From the NCBI GenBank assembly GCA_964509335.1, contig CAZDXB010000005.1, positions 62,001 through 126,000 on the forward strand: a DNA stretch of 64,000 nt. Reading direction: 5' to 3'. The first letter of the stretch is position 1. Each line of letters begins with the position of its first letter. Source of the stretch: CAZDXB01 sp964509335. Its GTDB lineage: Bacteria; Bacteroidota; Ignavibacteria; Kapaibacteriales; UBA2268. Both the position numbers and the translations under genes were made by a program. The notes beneath the pieces were generated by a model. The model did not search any database and was not told the DNA's origin. It worked only from the letters and a program-made list of their open reading frames with translations. This document shows positions 1 to 9,600 of this stretch, piece after piece.

Positions 1-499
1 TCGTTATCGGCCTTAACGTTTTACATAAATTAATTGTATCTCTAACCGTTTCGCCAATATCAGTCTTAAATTCCCAATACAATTGGTCTTCGTACGAGAA
101 TGAATTTTCGCTTACCCAATCGTCGGGCTCGACGAATCGAGAGGGACATTTGTCCGTTAGCGATAAATTGATATTATTAACTTTGCAATATTCAATAGAG
201 TTTGGGTATTTGAAAAAAGCCGCGACGTCCGTTAGCGTATTTGAGTTGGGCATTTCACCGTTGCCTGTATGTTCGGAAACAATTCTTGATAATAGAACGC
301 AGTCGGCGTCGTCTAAAATATCGTCGTCAAATATTTTTGAAAACGCTCCGTTCGAAAAAACGTTTATGTAAGAAGGGATATCTACGTTCCCATCTGGAGT
401 TTGCTTAACGGAGCTATCTTCGTTGCAACTCCAGAACAATAACGAATAAAGCAAAACGTATAAAAACGGCTTTTTGAAATCATATTTGAAACTTATCAT
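1..499 (-). CDS. Lipoprotein, 3' end cut by window start
   Basis: An open frame runs from an ATG at 499 down to base 1 with no stop, so the C-terminus lies outside the window. The N-terminus is a lipoprotein signal: positive residues at 5-10, a hydrophobic stretch at 12-23 and a lipobox LFWSC with the acylated cysteine at 25, followed by an acidic/serine linker. The remaining ~140 visible residues (rich in Asp, Asn and Ser, with a few cysteines) match no family I recognise. It is probably anchored in the inner or outer membrane facing the periplasm. A second, very short lipoprotein-like frame lies 59 bases upstream on the same strand (559-636), so the two could be co-transcribed. The reading frame and export signal are directly visible; the function is unknown. 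Confidence 0.7.
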   Translation of the reverse strand, partial: MISFKYDFKKPFLYVLLYSLLFWSCNEDSSVKQTPDGNVDIPSYINVFSNGAFSKIFDDDILDDADCVLLSRIVSEHTGNGEMPNSNTLTDVAAFFKYPNSIEYCKVNNINLSLTDKCPSRFVEPDDWVSENSFSYEDQLYWEFKTDIGETVRDTINLCKTLRPIT

Positions 500-558
500 T
501 TTTAATCACTCTTTATAAATCTTAAAAAACATTCAACATATTTATAAAAAACAAATAG

Positions 559-636
559 TTAATTGTCTTCGCAACAAGCATCACAGCCGGTAAGTAAAAC
601 TGTAGTTAAAATAAGAAATAATTTAAAATTTTTTAT
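559..636 (-). CDS. Candidate 25-residue micro-lipoprotein or lipoprotein remnant
   Basis: This minus-strand frame encodes MKNFKLFLILTTVLLTGC (lipobox LLTGC, Cys18) plus only seven residues (DACCEDN) before a TAA. It is an excellent lipoprotein signal on a nearly absent mature part. The weak point is the start: the first codon of this reading is ATA, with a stop a few codons upstream and no ATG in frame. It could be a gene whose ATG has mutated, the relic of a longer lipoprotein, or a genuine micro-lipoprotein with a very rare start. It precedes the lipoprotein gene that starts at 499. The peptide is seen; expression is only a guess. Confidence 0.3.
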   Translation of the reverse strand: MKNFKLFLILTTVLLTGCDACCEDN

Positions 637-776
637 ATTTTCTCTTTAAATACGAATTTATTTATTAACTAATTTAGTATGATAAAATTTCCAACAAAAA
701 ACAAATATATTTTTTGTCTCTAATTCCGAAATTGGAATTTGGGAACGAGGATTATACCCCGTGAAAAATCACTAGC

Positions 777-806
777 TCCGTCCTTCAGCGCGGAGGCGGA
801 TTTTTT
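777..806 (+). terminator. Stem-loop followed by a T run
   Basis: TCCGTC (777-782) can pair with GGCGGA (795-800, one G-T pair), followed directly by six Ts. It has the form of a rho-independent terminator on the plus strand, but no plus-strand gene ends here, so it may be a relic or a repeat component. The 500-901 gap otherwise holds the micro-lipoprotein candidate, an AATTCC/GGAATT inverted repeat near 722-739, and two further stem-loops (819-838 and 867-888). Confidence 0.35.
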
Positions 807-866
807 AATACCTATTTCCCCTGAACTGATGTTCGGGGCTATTGAATAAAATTCGATTTTACCTCC

Positions 867-888
867 TTCCCAAATTTTGATTTGGGAA
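867..888. repeat. Palindrome downstream of dinB, related to the CATTCCCAAATT family
   Basis: Arms TTCCCAAAT (867-875) and ATTTGGGAA (80-88 of the same block) enclose TTTG, and the right arm continues into TGAG. The same right arm occurs in the long palindromes at 53060-53093 and 56013-56042, so this is a shorter or decayed member of that dispersed family. It sits 13 bases past the dinB stop codon and could also end dinB transcription. Another hairpin (CCCTGAAC / GTTCGGGG) lies at 819-838. Confidence 0.5.
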
Positions 889-901
889 TGAGAATAAACG
901 G

Positions 902-2023
902 CTAAAATTCTTTCGCGCCTCGTCCGCTATTAACCTGTTTGTTTAAGTAAAAACCGAAGGAAAGTTGCTTTGGAGACTTTTCCCTTATTTCGGTATTTAA
1001 ATTCGATAATTGAACGCCTAAAAGCCTGACGGGCTTGATAGGCTTTATGGGAACGAATAAAAGCTCCGAGGCGGCGTCGAATATTTCGTCCGTTGAGTTA
1101 ATGAAATGGTTTGTCGTTCTACTTCTGGTGTTCATTTCGAAATCGAAGTATTTGATTTTTAGGGTGAGCGTTTTCCCCATCAGATTTTTTCTTTCCATTC
1201 TTTCCGCCACTTTTTCCGCTATTTCTCGTAAGGCGAAAATCATCTGTCGTTCGTCGTCCAAATCTCTTTCGAAAGTTCGCTCGGCTCCGATGGACTTTCT
1301 GATTTTAGTCGGCTGAACGGGATTGTCGTATTGATGTCTCAGCAAACCGTATAAATAAACGCCGAATTTTCCGAAATGCCTATTCAACCAGTATTTCGAC
1401 CTAATCTTTATATCTCCGCCCGTCTTGATTCCCAATTCAAACATCTTCTTTTCGGTGGCTTTGCCAATCCCCGGTATTTTCTTTATCGGTAGTTTATCAA
1501 TAAAATCGTCGGCTTTTTCCGGCGGTATAACGAACAATCCGTCGGGCTTGTCGTAATCGGAGGCGACTTTCGCCAAAATTTTGTTGAATGAAACGCCAGC
1601 CGAGGCGGTTAGTCTCGTTTCCGCTTTTATTTTCTTTCTTATTTCTTTAGCGATTATGGTTGCCGACGGGATATTGAATTTATTTTCAGTTACGTCCAAA
1701 TATGCCTCGTCGAGAGACATCGGCTCGACTAAATCTGTGTATGATTTGAATATCCCCATTATTTGGTCGGAAATTTCCTTGTATTGATTGAACTTGGGCT
1801 TTATGAAAATCAAATTGGGGCATTTCTTAATAGCTAACGCCGAGGGCATAGCCGAATGGACGCCGTATTTTCTAGCCTCGTAGCTCGCCGCGGCGACGAC
1901 TCCTCTTAGCTTATTGCCTCCGACGGCGACCGGCTTGCCGCGATACTCCGGGTGGTTCCTTTGCTCCACCGAGGCGTAAAAAGCGTCCATATCCACGTGG
2001 ATTATTTTTCTAATCTCGCTCAT
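902..2023 (-). CDS. dinB: DNA polymerase IV (Y-family)
   Basis: A Y-family translesion polymerase of 373 residues, the usual length. The N-terminus carries the first catalytic motif DMDAFYASVE (Asp11), followed by the palm motif SLDEAYLDV with Asp105 and Glu106, so all three metal-binding carboxylates are present. A helix-hairpin-helix (IPGIGKATEKKMFELGI) and the little-finger domain complete the enzyme. The C-terminal tail KQLSFGF resembles the beta-clamp-binding motif normally found at the end of DinB. It copies damaged templates with low fidelity in the cytoplasm. No LexA-like box is obvious upstream. It is transcribed away from the channel gene at 2049 with 25 bases between them, so both may share one message. 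Confidence 0.95.
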   Translation of the reverse strand: MSEIRKIIHVDMDAFYASVEQRNHPEYRGKPVAVGGNKLRGVVAAASYEARKYGVHSAMPSALAIKKCPNLIFIKPKFNQYKEISDQIMGIFKSYTDLVEPMSLDEAYLDVTENKFNIPSATIIAKEIRKKIKAETRLTASAGVSFNKILAKVASDYDKPDGLFVIPPEKADDFIDKLPIKKIPGIGKATEKKMFELGIKTGGDIKIRSKYWLNRHFGKFGVYLYGLLRHQYDNPVQPTKIRKSIGAERTFERDLDDERQMIFALREIAEKVAERMERKNLMGKTLTLKIKYFDFEMNTRSRTTNHFINSTDEIFDAASELLFVPIKPIKPVRLLGVQLSNLNTEIREKSPKQLSFGFYLNKQVNSGRGAKEF

Positions 2024-2048
2024 ACAGCTTTTATATTTAGTCGCTATT

Positions 2049-3959
2049 CTATTCTTCGGCGAGAACGATGATTTTATCTTCCGCGCTTAAGACGAAGCGT
2101 TCAGATTTCGGCGGATTTAGGCGTATTCCATAAAATTTTTCCGGGTCGTAAGCGTTTTTCGTTTTTCTGTAGCCCAAAGCTATGTCGCCTTTTTGAGCCG
2201 CCGACTCCAAAACAGTATAAAAATCCATTTCAAAGTCCGTCTTAACGTAATCGCTCGCAGGCTTAAGATATATTTCAGAGCCGGCGGTGTCGAATAAATC
2301 TTCGAAAACATAATCCAAAAATTTGTTTTCGGAGAATTGGGTCAACATTAAACTGATTAATTTATCGCTAACAATAAAATCGTCCGCTCTCGCCACCTCG
2401 GCTAACGGCTGGTTTCTTACGTCGAGCATCTCGCTGACGATGTTCATTCTTTTGTTATATTTCTCGGACATATTTCTTAGATGCAACAAACAAATCAGGG
2501 TATGAGCGTCGGCTTCCTGCGGGTCAACGCCCTCCGTGTAACTCAGAATGATTATATGGTCGAATTTATGCGCTTTGTATTTCTCTAATTCGGCTCTTTG
2601 GGTTATATTCACGTATTTGAATTTAACCGTATGGTTGTCTAATTCTTTGTTTAATTTTTCAATTTCCTTTTCAATTCCGTCGGACTCGGCTAAAATTAAA
2701 ATCTCCGAGCCTTGAGCGACGTAGTAGTCCAATTCTTTTATCGTGCGAGAGCCTTTTTCGTTCCATCCGAGAAATAGCGTTCGCTCTACCTGCTTTGGGG
2801 TCGTGGTTTTATTTCTAATCGCGTCTTCTTTTATTTTAATATCGGACATCTTTTTGCTGGATACAACAACCGTGTCGTCGTCTTCGGAAATTGCGATTAT
2901 TTTGTCGCCTTCTTTGATTACGGCGTCCATCGGCGGGTTAAGCTGCACGGTTTTGTCGGAGTATTGCAATCCCATTACGACTGAATCTTCGTAGGCGAAC
3001 AGAGCTTCTTTCATAGTTTTGCCGATTAATTTCGGCTCTTTCTGAAAGTATATCTCGTCGCCGGCGTAGTCGAGCAATTCGGTGTAAACCGCGCTTAGAC
3101 CCGATTCTCTGCTCGTTTGCGCCGTAACTTTAGCCACCACGTCGAAAGAAAGAACGTAAGTAACCTCGTCTTTGCCGACGACCTTTGCCGCTTCTAAGTT
3201 TTCTTCTTCCTTGATTTCCGCTACTATATGATACTTGCCTTTTTTCCTGTTGGGATTGTTCGTTAAAGCCAAGACCGATTTGATTACGTGAGTGTCGGGG
3301 TTTTCAGTTTCGGGCGAAATAATAATAATAGAGCGAGCGTCGTGAGGATTGACCTTTTCTATATCGGTTAAATCCAGCGGCTTGCCGGTTCGGCAGATAA
3401 CCCGTGAATTTCTGAAATCCGGAACTTTAGCTCTAATTTCGTATTCCATTTCCATTCGGTCTTTGTCGCCGAGTATAACTATGCCCAATCCGGGATGGTT
3501 TTCATTCGCTATCGTTAATTCAGATACAATAGTGAAAATCTTAGGCGACCATCTGATAATAAGGGAATGATTCTTTTCCAGCACCTTTGAATGCCCTTTT
3601 CGCAACTCCTCGACTTTATTTCTGAAAGCCGTGGTAACGATACCAATAAGGACGCTGACAAACATAATGCCCGTTATAGTAACGGCGAGCATAATCAGTC
3701 TAAAAGTCCAACCGGTGTCGTCGCCGAAAGTTCCGGGGTCGAGCATTCTAATAAGCGCTTGCCACATTGCCTCGATAAAGCTTAAATCCGACTGATTAGG
3801 TTGCGATATGTTGAGTATGGAAATAACAAAGCCGACAACAAACGCCGTAGAAATTGTAACTATTCCCAACCAGCCAAGAAGTCCCACCGCTCCAGCGGAA
3901 AGGGTGTTTTCGAAAGAGTAACGGAATTTATCGAATATGTTTGTCTTTTTCTTAGCCAT
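2049..3959 (-). CDS. CASTOR/POLLUX-like ion channel with RCK domains
   Basis: The protein starts with a lysine-rich cytoplasmic stretch, two membrane segments near residues 22-50 and 88-115 with a pore-like loop between them (LDPGTFGDDTGWTF), then a large soluble region with Rossmann-like repeats (HSLIIRWSP, GIVILGDKD, and the signature RTGKPLDLTDIEKVNPHDARSI split across two motifs). This matches the CASTOR/POLLUX and SIO-type channel family, in which gating-ring (RCK/TrkA-like) domains control a cation pore. The best start is the ATG at 3959; an in-frame TTG at 3968 would add three residues, and neither has a clear ribosome site. Family assignment is good. The transported ion (K+ or Ca2+) cannot be read from the sequence. 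It may share a transcript with dinB. Confidence 0.85.
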   Translation of the reverse strand: MAKKKTNIFDKFRYSFENTLSAGAVGLLGWLGIVTISTAFVVGFVISILNISQPNQSDLSFIEAMWQALIRMLDPGTFGDDTGWTFRLIMLAVTITGIMFVSVLIGIVTTAFRNKVEELRKGHSKVLEKNHSLIIRWSPKIFTIVSELTIANENHPGLGIVILGDKDRMEMEYEIRAKVPDFRNSRVICRTGKPLDLTDIEKVNPHDARSIIIISPETENPDTHVIKSVLALTNNPNRKKGKYHIVAEIKEEENLEAAKVVGKDEVTYVLSFDVVAKVTAQTSRESGLSAVYTELLDYAGDEIYFQKEPKLIGKTMKEALFAYEDSVVMGLQYSDKTVQLNPPMDAVIKEGDKIIAISEDDDTVVVSSKKMSDIKIKEDAIRNKTTTPKQVERTLFLGWNEKGSRTIKELDYYVAQGSEILILAESDGIEKEIEKLNKELDNHTVKFKYVNITQRAELEKYKAHKFDHIIILSYTEGVDPQEADAHTLICLLHLRNMSEKYNKRMNIVSEMLDVRNQPLAEVARADDFIVSDKLISLMLTQFSENKFLDYVFEDLFDTAGSEIYLKPASDYVKTDFEMDFYTVLESAAQKGDIALGYRKTKNAYDPEKFYGIRLNPPKSERFVLSAEDKIIVLAEE

Positions 3960-4047
3960 TTTTGACAAAAAAATTAATGAGTTTTATTGAATATATCATA
4001 CGAAATCCGCCCAAGTATTAGTTGTTTATAGTTACGTTTAATCTAAA

Positions 4048-4920
4048 TTACTCAAACTCTTTTAAAGCTTCTTCGCAGTAGCTTCTATACGAGCATTTTG
4101 GTAGTTTCTTGATGTTGATCTCGCAAGTTTCGGCGTCGATATAATTCATCAAAAGGGCTATCTCTTCCAAACAAGCTATCTTTCTGCCCTGCCTTTTTTC
4201 AACCATATAAATGAACATTCCCGCCTCTATCAAGCTTTCCGGCGAGCCTGTGTCCAGCCAAGCTATTCCCCTGCCGATAGTTCCGACTTTCAATTTGCCT
4301 CGCTTTAGATATTCTTTCTGTACGTCCGTTATCTCTAACTCGCCTCTCGCGCTGGGGCTTATGTTTTTCGCTATTTCAACTACGTCTTTGTCGAATATAT
4401 ACAAACCGGGAATAGCGAAATTCGATTTAGGCTTTTGGGGTTTTTCTTCAATGCTTAAGACTTCTTTGTTTTTTCCGAACTCAACCACTCCATAGGCTTT
4501 TGGGTTTTTTACCGGATAACCGAATATAGTTCCTCCCTCGTTTTGCTCTAAAGCGCTTCTAAAAAAATCCAATTTGCCGTAAAAAATATTGTCGCCTAAA
4601 ATCAAGCAAACTTGGTCGTCGCCTATAAAATCCGCGCCGTAAATGAACGCCTCGGCAATGCCTCCGGGTTTCTCTTGGACTTTGTAACTTAGATTTACTC
4701 CGTATCGAGAGCCGTCGCCTAAAAGCTTCTCGTAATTCGGCGTGTCTTTCGGCGTCGATATAATTAATACGTCTCTGATTCCGCCCAGCATCAATATCGC
4801 TAAAGGATAATAAATCATTGGCTTATCGTAAACGGTCTGAAGCTGTTTGCTAAAAACGGCGGTCATTGGAAACAGTCTCGTGCCGCTGCCTCCGGCTAAA
4901 ATAATTCCTTTTGTTTTCAT
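4048..4920 (-). CDS. rmlA: Glucose-1-phosphate thymidylyltransferase
   Basis: The 290-residue length and sequence match RmlA/RfbA, which makes dTDP-glucose from dTTP and glucose-1-phosphate, the first step to dTDP-rhamnose and related surface sugars. The nucleotide-binding motif LAGGSGTRLFP (residues 8-18) is followed by FSKQLQTVYDKPMIYYPL, the classic RmlA signature. EKP, the GLYIFD segment and the C-terminal LDTGS motif are also intact. rmlB, rmlC and rmlD are not neighbours, so the pathway must be completed elsewhere. It is divergent from the PilM-like gene at 5066, and the 145-base gap should hold both promoters. The start is the ATG at 4920, in line with the family N-terminus. Confidence 0.95.
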   Translation of the reverse strand: MKTKGIILAGGSGTRLFPMTAVFSKQLQTVYDKPMIYYPLAILMLGGIRDVLIISTPKDTPNYEKLLGDGSRYGVNLSYKVQEKPGGIAEAFIYGADFIGDDQVCLILGDNIFYGKLDFFRSALEQNEGGTIFGYPVKNPKAYGVVEFGKNKEVLSIEEKPQKPKSNFAIPGLYIFDKDVVEIAKNISPSARGELEITDVQKEYLKRGKLKVGTIGRGIAWLDTGSPESLIEAGMFIYMVEKRQGRKIACLEEIALLMNYIDAETCEINIKKLPKCSYRSYCEEALKEFE

Positions 4921-5065
4921 AGTTATTCAGATTTATTCAACTAGTCGCTACGCGAAAATATTATTTTTTTTGTCTATATAGCAAATTATTTCATTCAGAT
5001 ATTGTAATTAACGACCGATTTAATAAATTAGGAAATTGAATCTTGTAAATAACGAGACAAATTAT

Positions 5066-6010
5066 ATGGACAAACTATTATCGGTTTATTTCAGTAGCCA
5101 CAGGACATATTTAGCGGTTGTCGAAAGAAACGGCAAAGGTTTGCGACTCGATTACGTAAACTCTACGACTCAACCTATCGATTTAGAGGCTCCCGAGGAC
5201 GGTCGCAACGAAGAAGCCGCCGAGGAATTAAAAGAGCTGTTGCGGGATTTAGACAAAGACATTACTCGCGTCGCGATATCTTTGCCCGCCGACTCTGTTT
5301 TAGTAACTAAAATTCCCGGTAAAAAGACAACGCCTTACGACGAAATTCAGAAACTCGTAGAACTAGAGATTAGACAAGCTTATCCCCAATTTAATTACGA
5401 GGATTTCATACCTTCAGCGGTCAATTTCGCTCCGAAACTCGACGGAAAAGAGGTTATGCTTGCCACTATAATACCGAAACAGAATTTTGTTGCTAGTCGC
5501 AATATATTAAACGAAGTATTAGAAAAGCCGATAACAAATATAGAAATAAGCCAGTTAAACGCTCATTCAGCGTTTCTTTATAATTATCCGAAGCGCAAAA
5601 AGGAGAGCGTCGCGATATTGGGTGTCGGCGATAATTTCGTGGACGTAAGCGTTTTAAAATCGGGCGAATTGGTTTATTACAGTCTATCCCGACTCGACGA
5701 CCCCGAAGAAATTGCCGACGTTTGTTTGGAAGAGTTCGACCAAATTACAGAGAAATACGTTGAAGAGCTGCATTCCGCGTACTTTTTCGGCGAAGGATTG
5801 AATATAGACGCTTTGGTAATAGCGCAGTCTTTGTTAACAGAAAAAGTTCCAAATATCGGAAAGTTGAACGCGTTTCGAATGTTCACTTCTAACCTTAGCG
5901 AGCGCGAAAGACAGTATTGCTCTCGTTCGGCGCATATTTTCCCGCCTTGCATCGGCGGGTGTTTGCCTCCTATTCATAAAAAAATTAAGCTATACGGCGA
6001 CAACGCTTAG
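5066..6010 (+). CDS. PilM-like actin-fold ATPase-related protein
   Basis: A protein of 314 residues whose pattern (N-terminal LLSVYFSSHRTYLAVVERNGKGLRL, then VAISLPADSVLVTKIP and later AILGVGDNFVDVSVLKSGELVYY) fits the ASKHA/actin-like fold of PilM- and FtsA-related proteins. Such proteins sit at the cytoplasmic membrane and recruit partners in type IV pilus or secretion assemblies. I chose the ATG at 5066 (MDKLLSVYF) over the TTG ten codons upstream because the fold starts there. No pilN, pilO or pilQ gene follows; the next gene is rsmD, nine bases after the stop. The combination with rsmD suggests a conserved lineage-specific pair. The function is inferred from fold only, and a pilus role is not shown. 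Confidence 0.6.
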   Translation: MDKLLSVYFSSHRTYLAVVERNGKGLRLDYVNSTTQPIDLEAPEDGRNEEAAEELKELLRDLDKDITRVAISLPADSVLVTKIPGKKTTPYDEIQKLVELEIRQAYPQFNYEDFIPSAVNFAPKLDGKEVMLATIIPKQNFVASRNILNEVLEKPITNIEISQLNAHSAFLYNYPKRKKESVAILGVGDNFVDVSVLKSGELVYYSLSRLDDPEEIADVCLEEFDQITEKYVEELHSAYFFGEGLNIDALVIAQSLLTEKVPNIGKLNAFRMFTSNLSERERQYCSRSAHIFPPCIGGCLPPIHKKIKLYGDNA

Positions 6011-6019
6011 TAACTCGCT

Positions 6020-6571
6020 ATGCGAATAATTAGCGGAAAATACGGCGGCAAAAAAATAAAAAGTTCTATTCCAGCTTCGATAAGACCCACCGAAGAAATC
6101 GTAAGGGAAGCGGTTTTCAATAAATTGAACAATCTAATTGATTTAGCCGAGCTTTGCGTCGCCGACGTCTGCGCGGGAACGGGGGCTATGGGATTCGAAG
6201 CTATTAGCAGGGGAGCTTCGCTTTGCGTTTTTTTTGAAAAAGACCGCCGAACCGCGAAACTAATTGATAAAATCGCCGCCGAAATCGGAGTAGATAAAGG
6301 ATTTTATCAAACAATAGTTGGAAACGCCTCTGAAACAATCTATAAAAAAGAGGCGGAAACTTTTGATTTGCTTTATTTCGACCCGCCTTATAAATATTCG
6401 AAATCAAACGAAATACTTCAAGCCATAGAATTAAGCGACGCTATAAAAAACGACGGCGTTGTTTTAGCCGAACGCTCGACCTACGCCAGATATTTATATC
6501 CCGATAATTGGAATTTGTTTGACAGCCAAAAGTTCGGCGATACGGAAATCGATTACCTTAAAATCGTTTAA
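6020..6571 (+). CDS. rsmD: 16S rRNA (guanine(966)-N2)-methyltransferase
   Basis: At 183 residues this is the normal RsmD size. The start MRIISGKYGGKKI is the typical RsmD opening, motif I (DVCAGTGAMGFEAISRGA, 49-66) binds S-adenosylmethionine, and the catalytic N-methyltransferase motif FDPPY is at 120-124. The enzyme methylates G966 of 16S rRNA during small-subunit assembly. It follows the PilM-like gene by nine bases, so they probably form one transcript that ends at the bidirectional terminator at 6606-6638. In many bacteria rsmD is followed by coaD; that gene is not here. Confidence 0.93.
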   Translation: MRIISGKYGGKKIKSSIPASIRPTEEIVREAVFNKLNNLIDLAELCVADVCAGTGAMGFEAISRGASLCVFFEKDRRTAKLIDKIAAEIGVDKGFYQTIVGNASETIYKKEAETFDLLYFDPPYKYSKSNEILQAIELSDAIKNDGVVLAERSTYARYLYPDNWNLFDSQKFGDTEIDYLKIV

Positions 6572-6605
6572 AAAACTTAATTGCTAATTATTTACACATA
6601 AAAAA

Positions 6606-6638
6606 AGGGGGAGCCTCGAAATTGAGACTCCCCTCTTT
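6606..6638. terminator. Bidirectional rho-independent terminator
   Basis: GGGGAG-C-CTC (from 6607) pairs with GAG-A-CTCCCC around a GAAATT loop. It is preceded by a run of A and followed by TCTTT, so it works for transcripts in both directions. It lies between the convergent rsmD (plus) and the PKD-repeat gene (minus). Confidence 0.85.
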
Positions 6639-6667
6639 CATTAACCAAAAGGGAGAAACGTTATAAC

Positions 6668-9600
6668 TTATCTAATTATAATCATTTCTTTCGTTTGCTT
6701 AACGACGTCGCCGCCGCTCTTAATCGTCAGTTCGTAGTAATATACGCCTTGCGAAACAGGCTCTCCGAACTTATCCAAGCCGTCCCAAGACTCAAGATAA
6801 ATTCCTCGCGCTCTGTAGCTATTGTCGATTATCGTCTTTGTCAATTCGCCGAATACATTGTAAAGCTTCAACGTAACCGTAGCGTTTTCTTTAAGAGCGA
6901 ACTTAAAGGTTACCGCCCCGGCAGTCGGATTAGGATAACCGAGGAATTGCGATAAGTATTTGCTGGCGTCGCCAACGGAACCGGAAGTAGTAACGATAAT
7001 GTAGTCTTCTTTCGTTTCAGCGTCGGTTTCTTCGCCGTCGGATACTTCAAGCGTTACCGTAAATGTTCCAGCGTTATTATAAGTATATTCTGGTTCCGGG
7101 GCGTCGCTTTCGCCGCCGTCGCCGAAGCTCCACAACCATGATGTTGGCTCCCCTGCCGATAAATCGGCAAACTGAACTGTCAGCGGTTTCTCGCCGGAAG
7201 TAGGCTCGGCTGAGAAGTCGGCTACCAAACTATCGCCGCTAGGAGAAACCGTAATATAGCTTTCTTTTAGTAAGCTGTCGATTTCTTCGGAATTCTGGAC
7301 GACTAGCAGAACGTCGTATTCACCTGCTGATTCATAAGTATGAGTAGGATTTCGCTCGTCGTCCATATCGTTTCCGTCGCCGAAGTCCCAATGCCAAGCG
7401 GTCGGCGCCGTTCCGCCCGTCGATTCGTCCGTAAACGTTACCTCGAGAGGAGCTTCGCCGAAAGTCGGGTCTGCAGAGAACGCGGCAACTAGCGGTTCTT
7501 TAACCGTAATCAACGACGATTTTGTTTCAGTGTCGCTTTCGTCGCCGCGATTTATAGTTAACTGAACCGTGTATATACCGGGTTCTTCGTAAGTGTAACT
7601 TGGTTCTTCCTCGTCGCTTGAGCCTCCGTCTCCGAACGACCAATTGTAAGATTCGGGATTACCCGTAGATAGATTAGTGAACTGTATTGTCAAAGGAGCG
7701 TAGCCTTCGGTCTCGTCAACTTCGAAATCAGCGTTCAACTCGCCTTGAACCGTTATATAGGATTCTTTAGCAAGCCATTCGGAAGTTACCGTTCCTGATT
7801 CGAGAGCGGATTCGGCATTCTCTATATAAATTATACCTTGCAGCTTTACGTCGTAAACGCCGCCGGCAGTATATGTGTGTTGAGGATTTTCTTCATGGCT
7901 TCTCATACCGTCGCCGAAGTCCCAATTCCAGTCGAATTCAACCGTAGTAGCGGTAGAACTAGCGTAGGAAGCTGGAATTTCAGTGGAAGAAAGATTCTCG
8001 AATTGAACGGTAAGAGGAGCGCCGCCTTCGGTAGTGTCCACTTGGAAATCCAAATCGTTTATCACGACGTAGAAGTTTTTAAGCTCTTCTATTTCGTGCG
8101 TATCGTTTTCTAAGCTCAAGTGAACTGTGTAAGTCCCCGAGTTGTCGTAAGTGTTTACCGGATTATGTTCGGAACTGTAATTGCCGTCGTCGAAATTCCA
8201 TTCGTATGTTGGGTCGGTGTTTTCTATTGTTGATTTATCCGTAAACGTTACAGTATGCGGAGCGTATCCAACAAGATATTTACCTGAGAAATCGGGGACC
8301 ATATTAAAGACGCTAACGGTACTTTCCGTACTGTCTAAGCTCCCATAATAATCCCAACAGAGACCTACAAGATCGTAATTGCCGATATCTTCTTCGCCCG
8401 GCGCCCATCTAAAGTCGGCGGTTCCGTCGCCGTTATTTAGGAAAGAGAGTCCGGTTGGGTCGTCGTAGAATTTCGAAGAGTCCGTATCCCAGAGATACCA
8501 ATCGTAGAAAGTAGTGTCTCTCTGTCCTAAAGTTAAATCGTCGTCGGACGCTGATAAAGTTTTCTGCATAAATTCATTGTCGCCGACGTTTAGATTGTAT
8601 CCGGCGCCAAAGCCTTCTTCGATTTCCGGAGCGAAAGTGTCGTAGCTAACGTAAATCGGAATCCTCCAAGTCCAAGGCGCGAATCCGTCGGAAGGATCGG
8701 TACTCGACACTTCTAATTCAAGATAGTGCAATCCGACGTCGTCGCGTCCTAAATTAGCGTTTGTATTGAAAGTATAAGTAGCCGAATTGTTGCCGTCGCG
8801 GTCGGATTCGTTAAAATCAGCCCAGTCGAACAAAGTTTGAGGAACGAGTTGAGGCTGCCCGTTGGCTAACCAATCGCCGCCGCCGGGGAATTGTCCCTGC
8901 CAAGTTTTTAAATCGACCGAAAATTGTTGTCCGTTATGAATGAACCAAGGCGCGAATCCAGTCGAATCTACCGCTTCTGCGGCGACTCGCTGATTCCAGG
9001 TGGAATCGAACGGCATTTGTTTGCTGGCTATGGTAAAGTCAAATTGCTTCCGAACGAATAGACCGTCCGGGTCGTAATCGACGTTGATTTTATACCAAGC
9101 CCTTCTCTGCTCCGAGCCGTCGCAAGGCCAGCCGGTGGCGCAGACTTTAAACCAAGTTGTGTTTCCTAATTTTACGGGGTTGCCAACTACCGAAGGTCCT
9201 TCCGATAACGGTTCGCCGGCTGTGAAAGAAAAGCCTAAGGAAATGTTCGTAACGGGTTTTGAGCCGCAGTCCTTAACTCCGACCCAAATACATTTTTCTT
9301 CTTCGCATTGAATATAAACAATTTTGGGATAGACTAATTGAACGCATTTTTCAGGTTCGGGACCTCCGCCGGGAGGAGGAGGCGGCGGAATTGAATCGGG
9401 AGGCAAAGAATCGGGCGGGTTTTTACCCTTGCGTCCGTTGCGACCTCTGCCGCCGGCGCCGAACCACCAATCTTCGGTTTCGCCCAGTGTCCAACCGGAA
9501 CCGGACCTTTTGCCTTCCCAAGGAGAAGGAACGGGTCCAGTAGTAAGAGTTACTCTAACCCAAACGGGTAAAAGTAATAAATCGCTCCCGAAACCGAACG

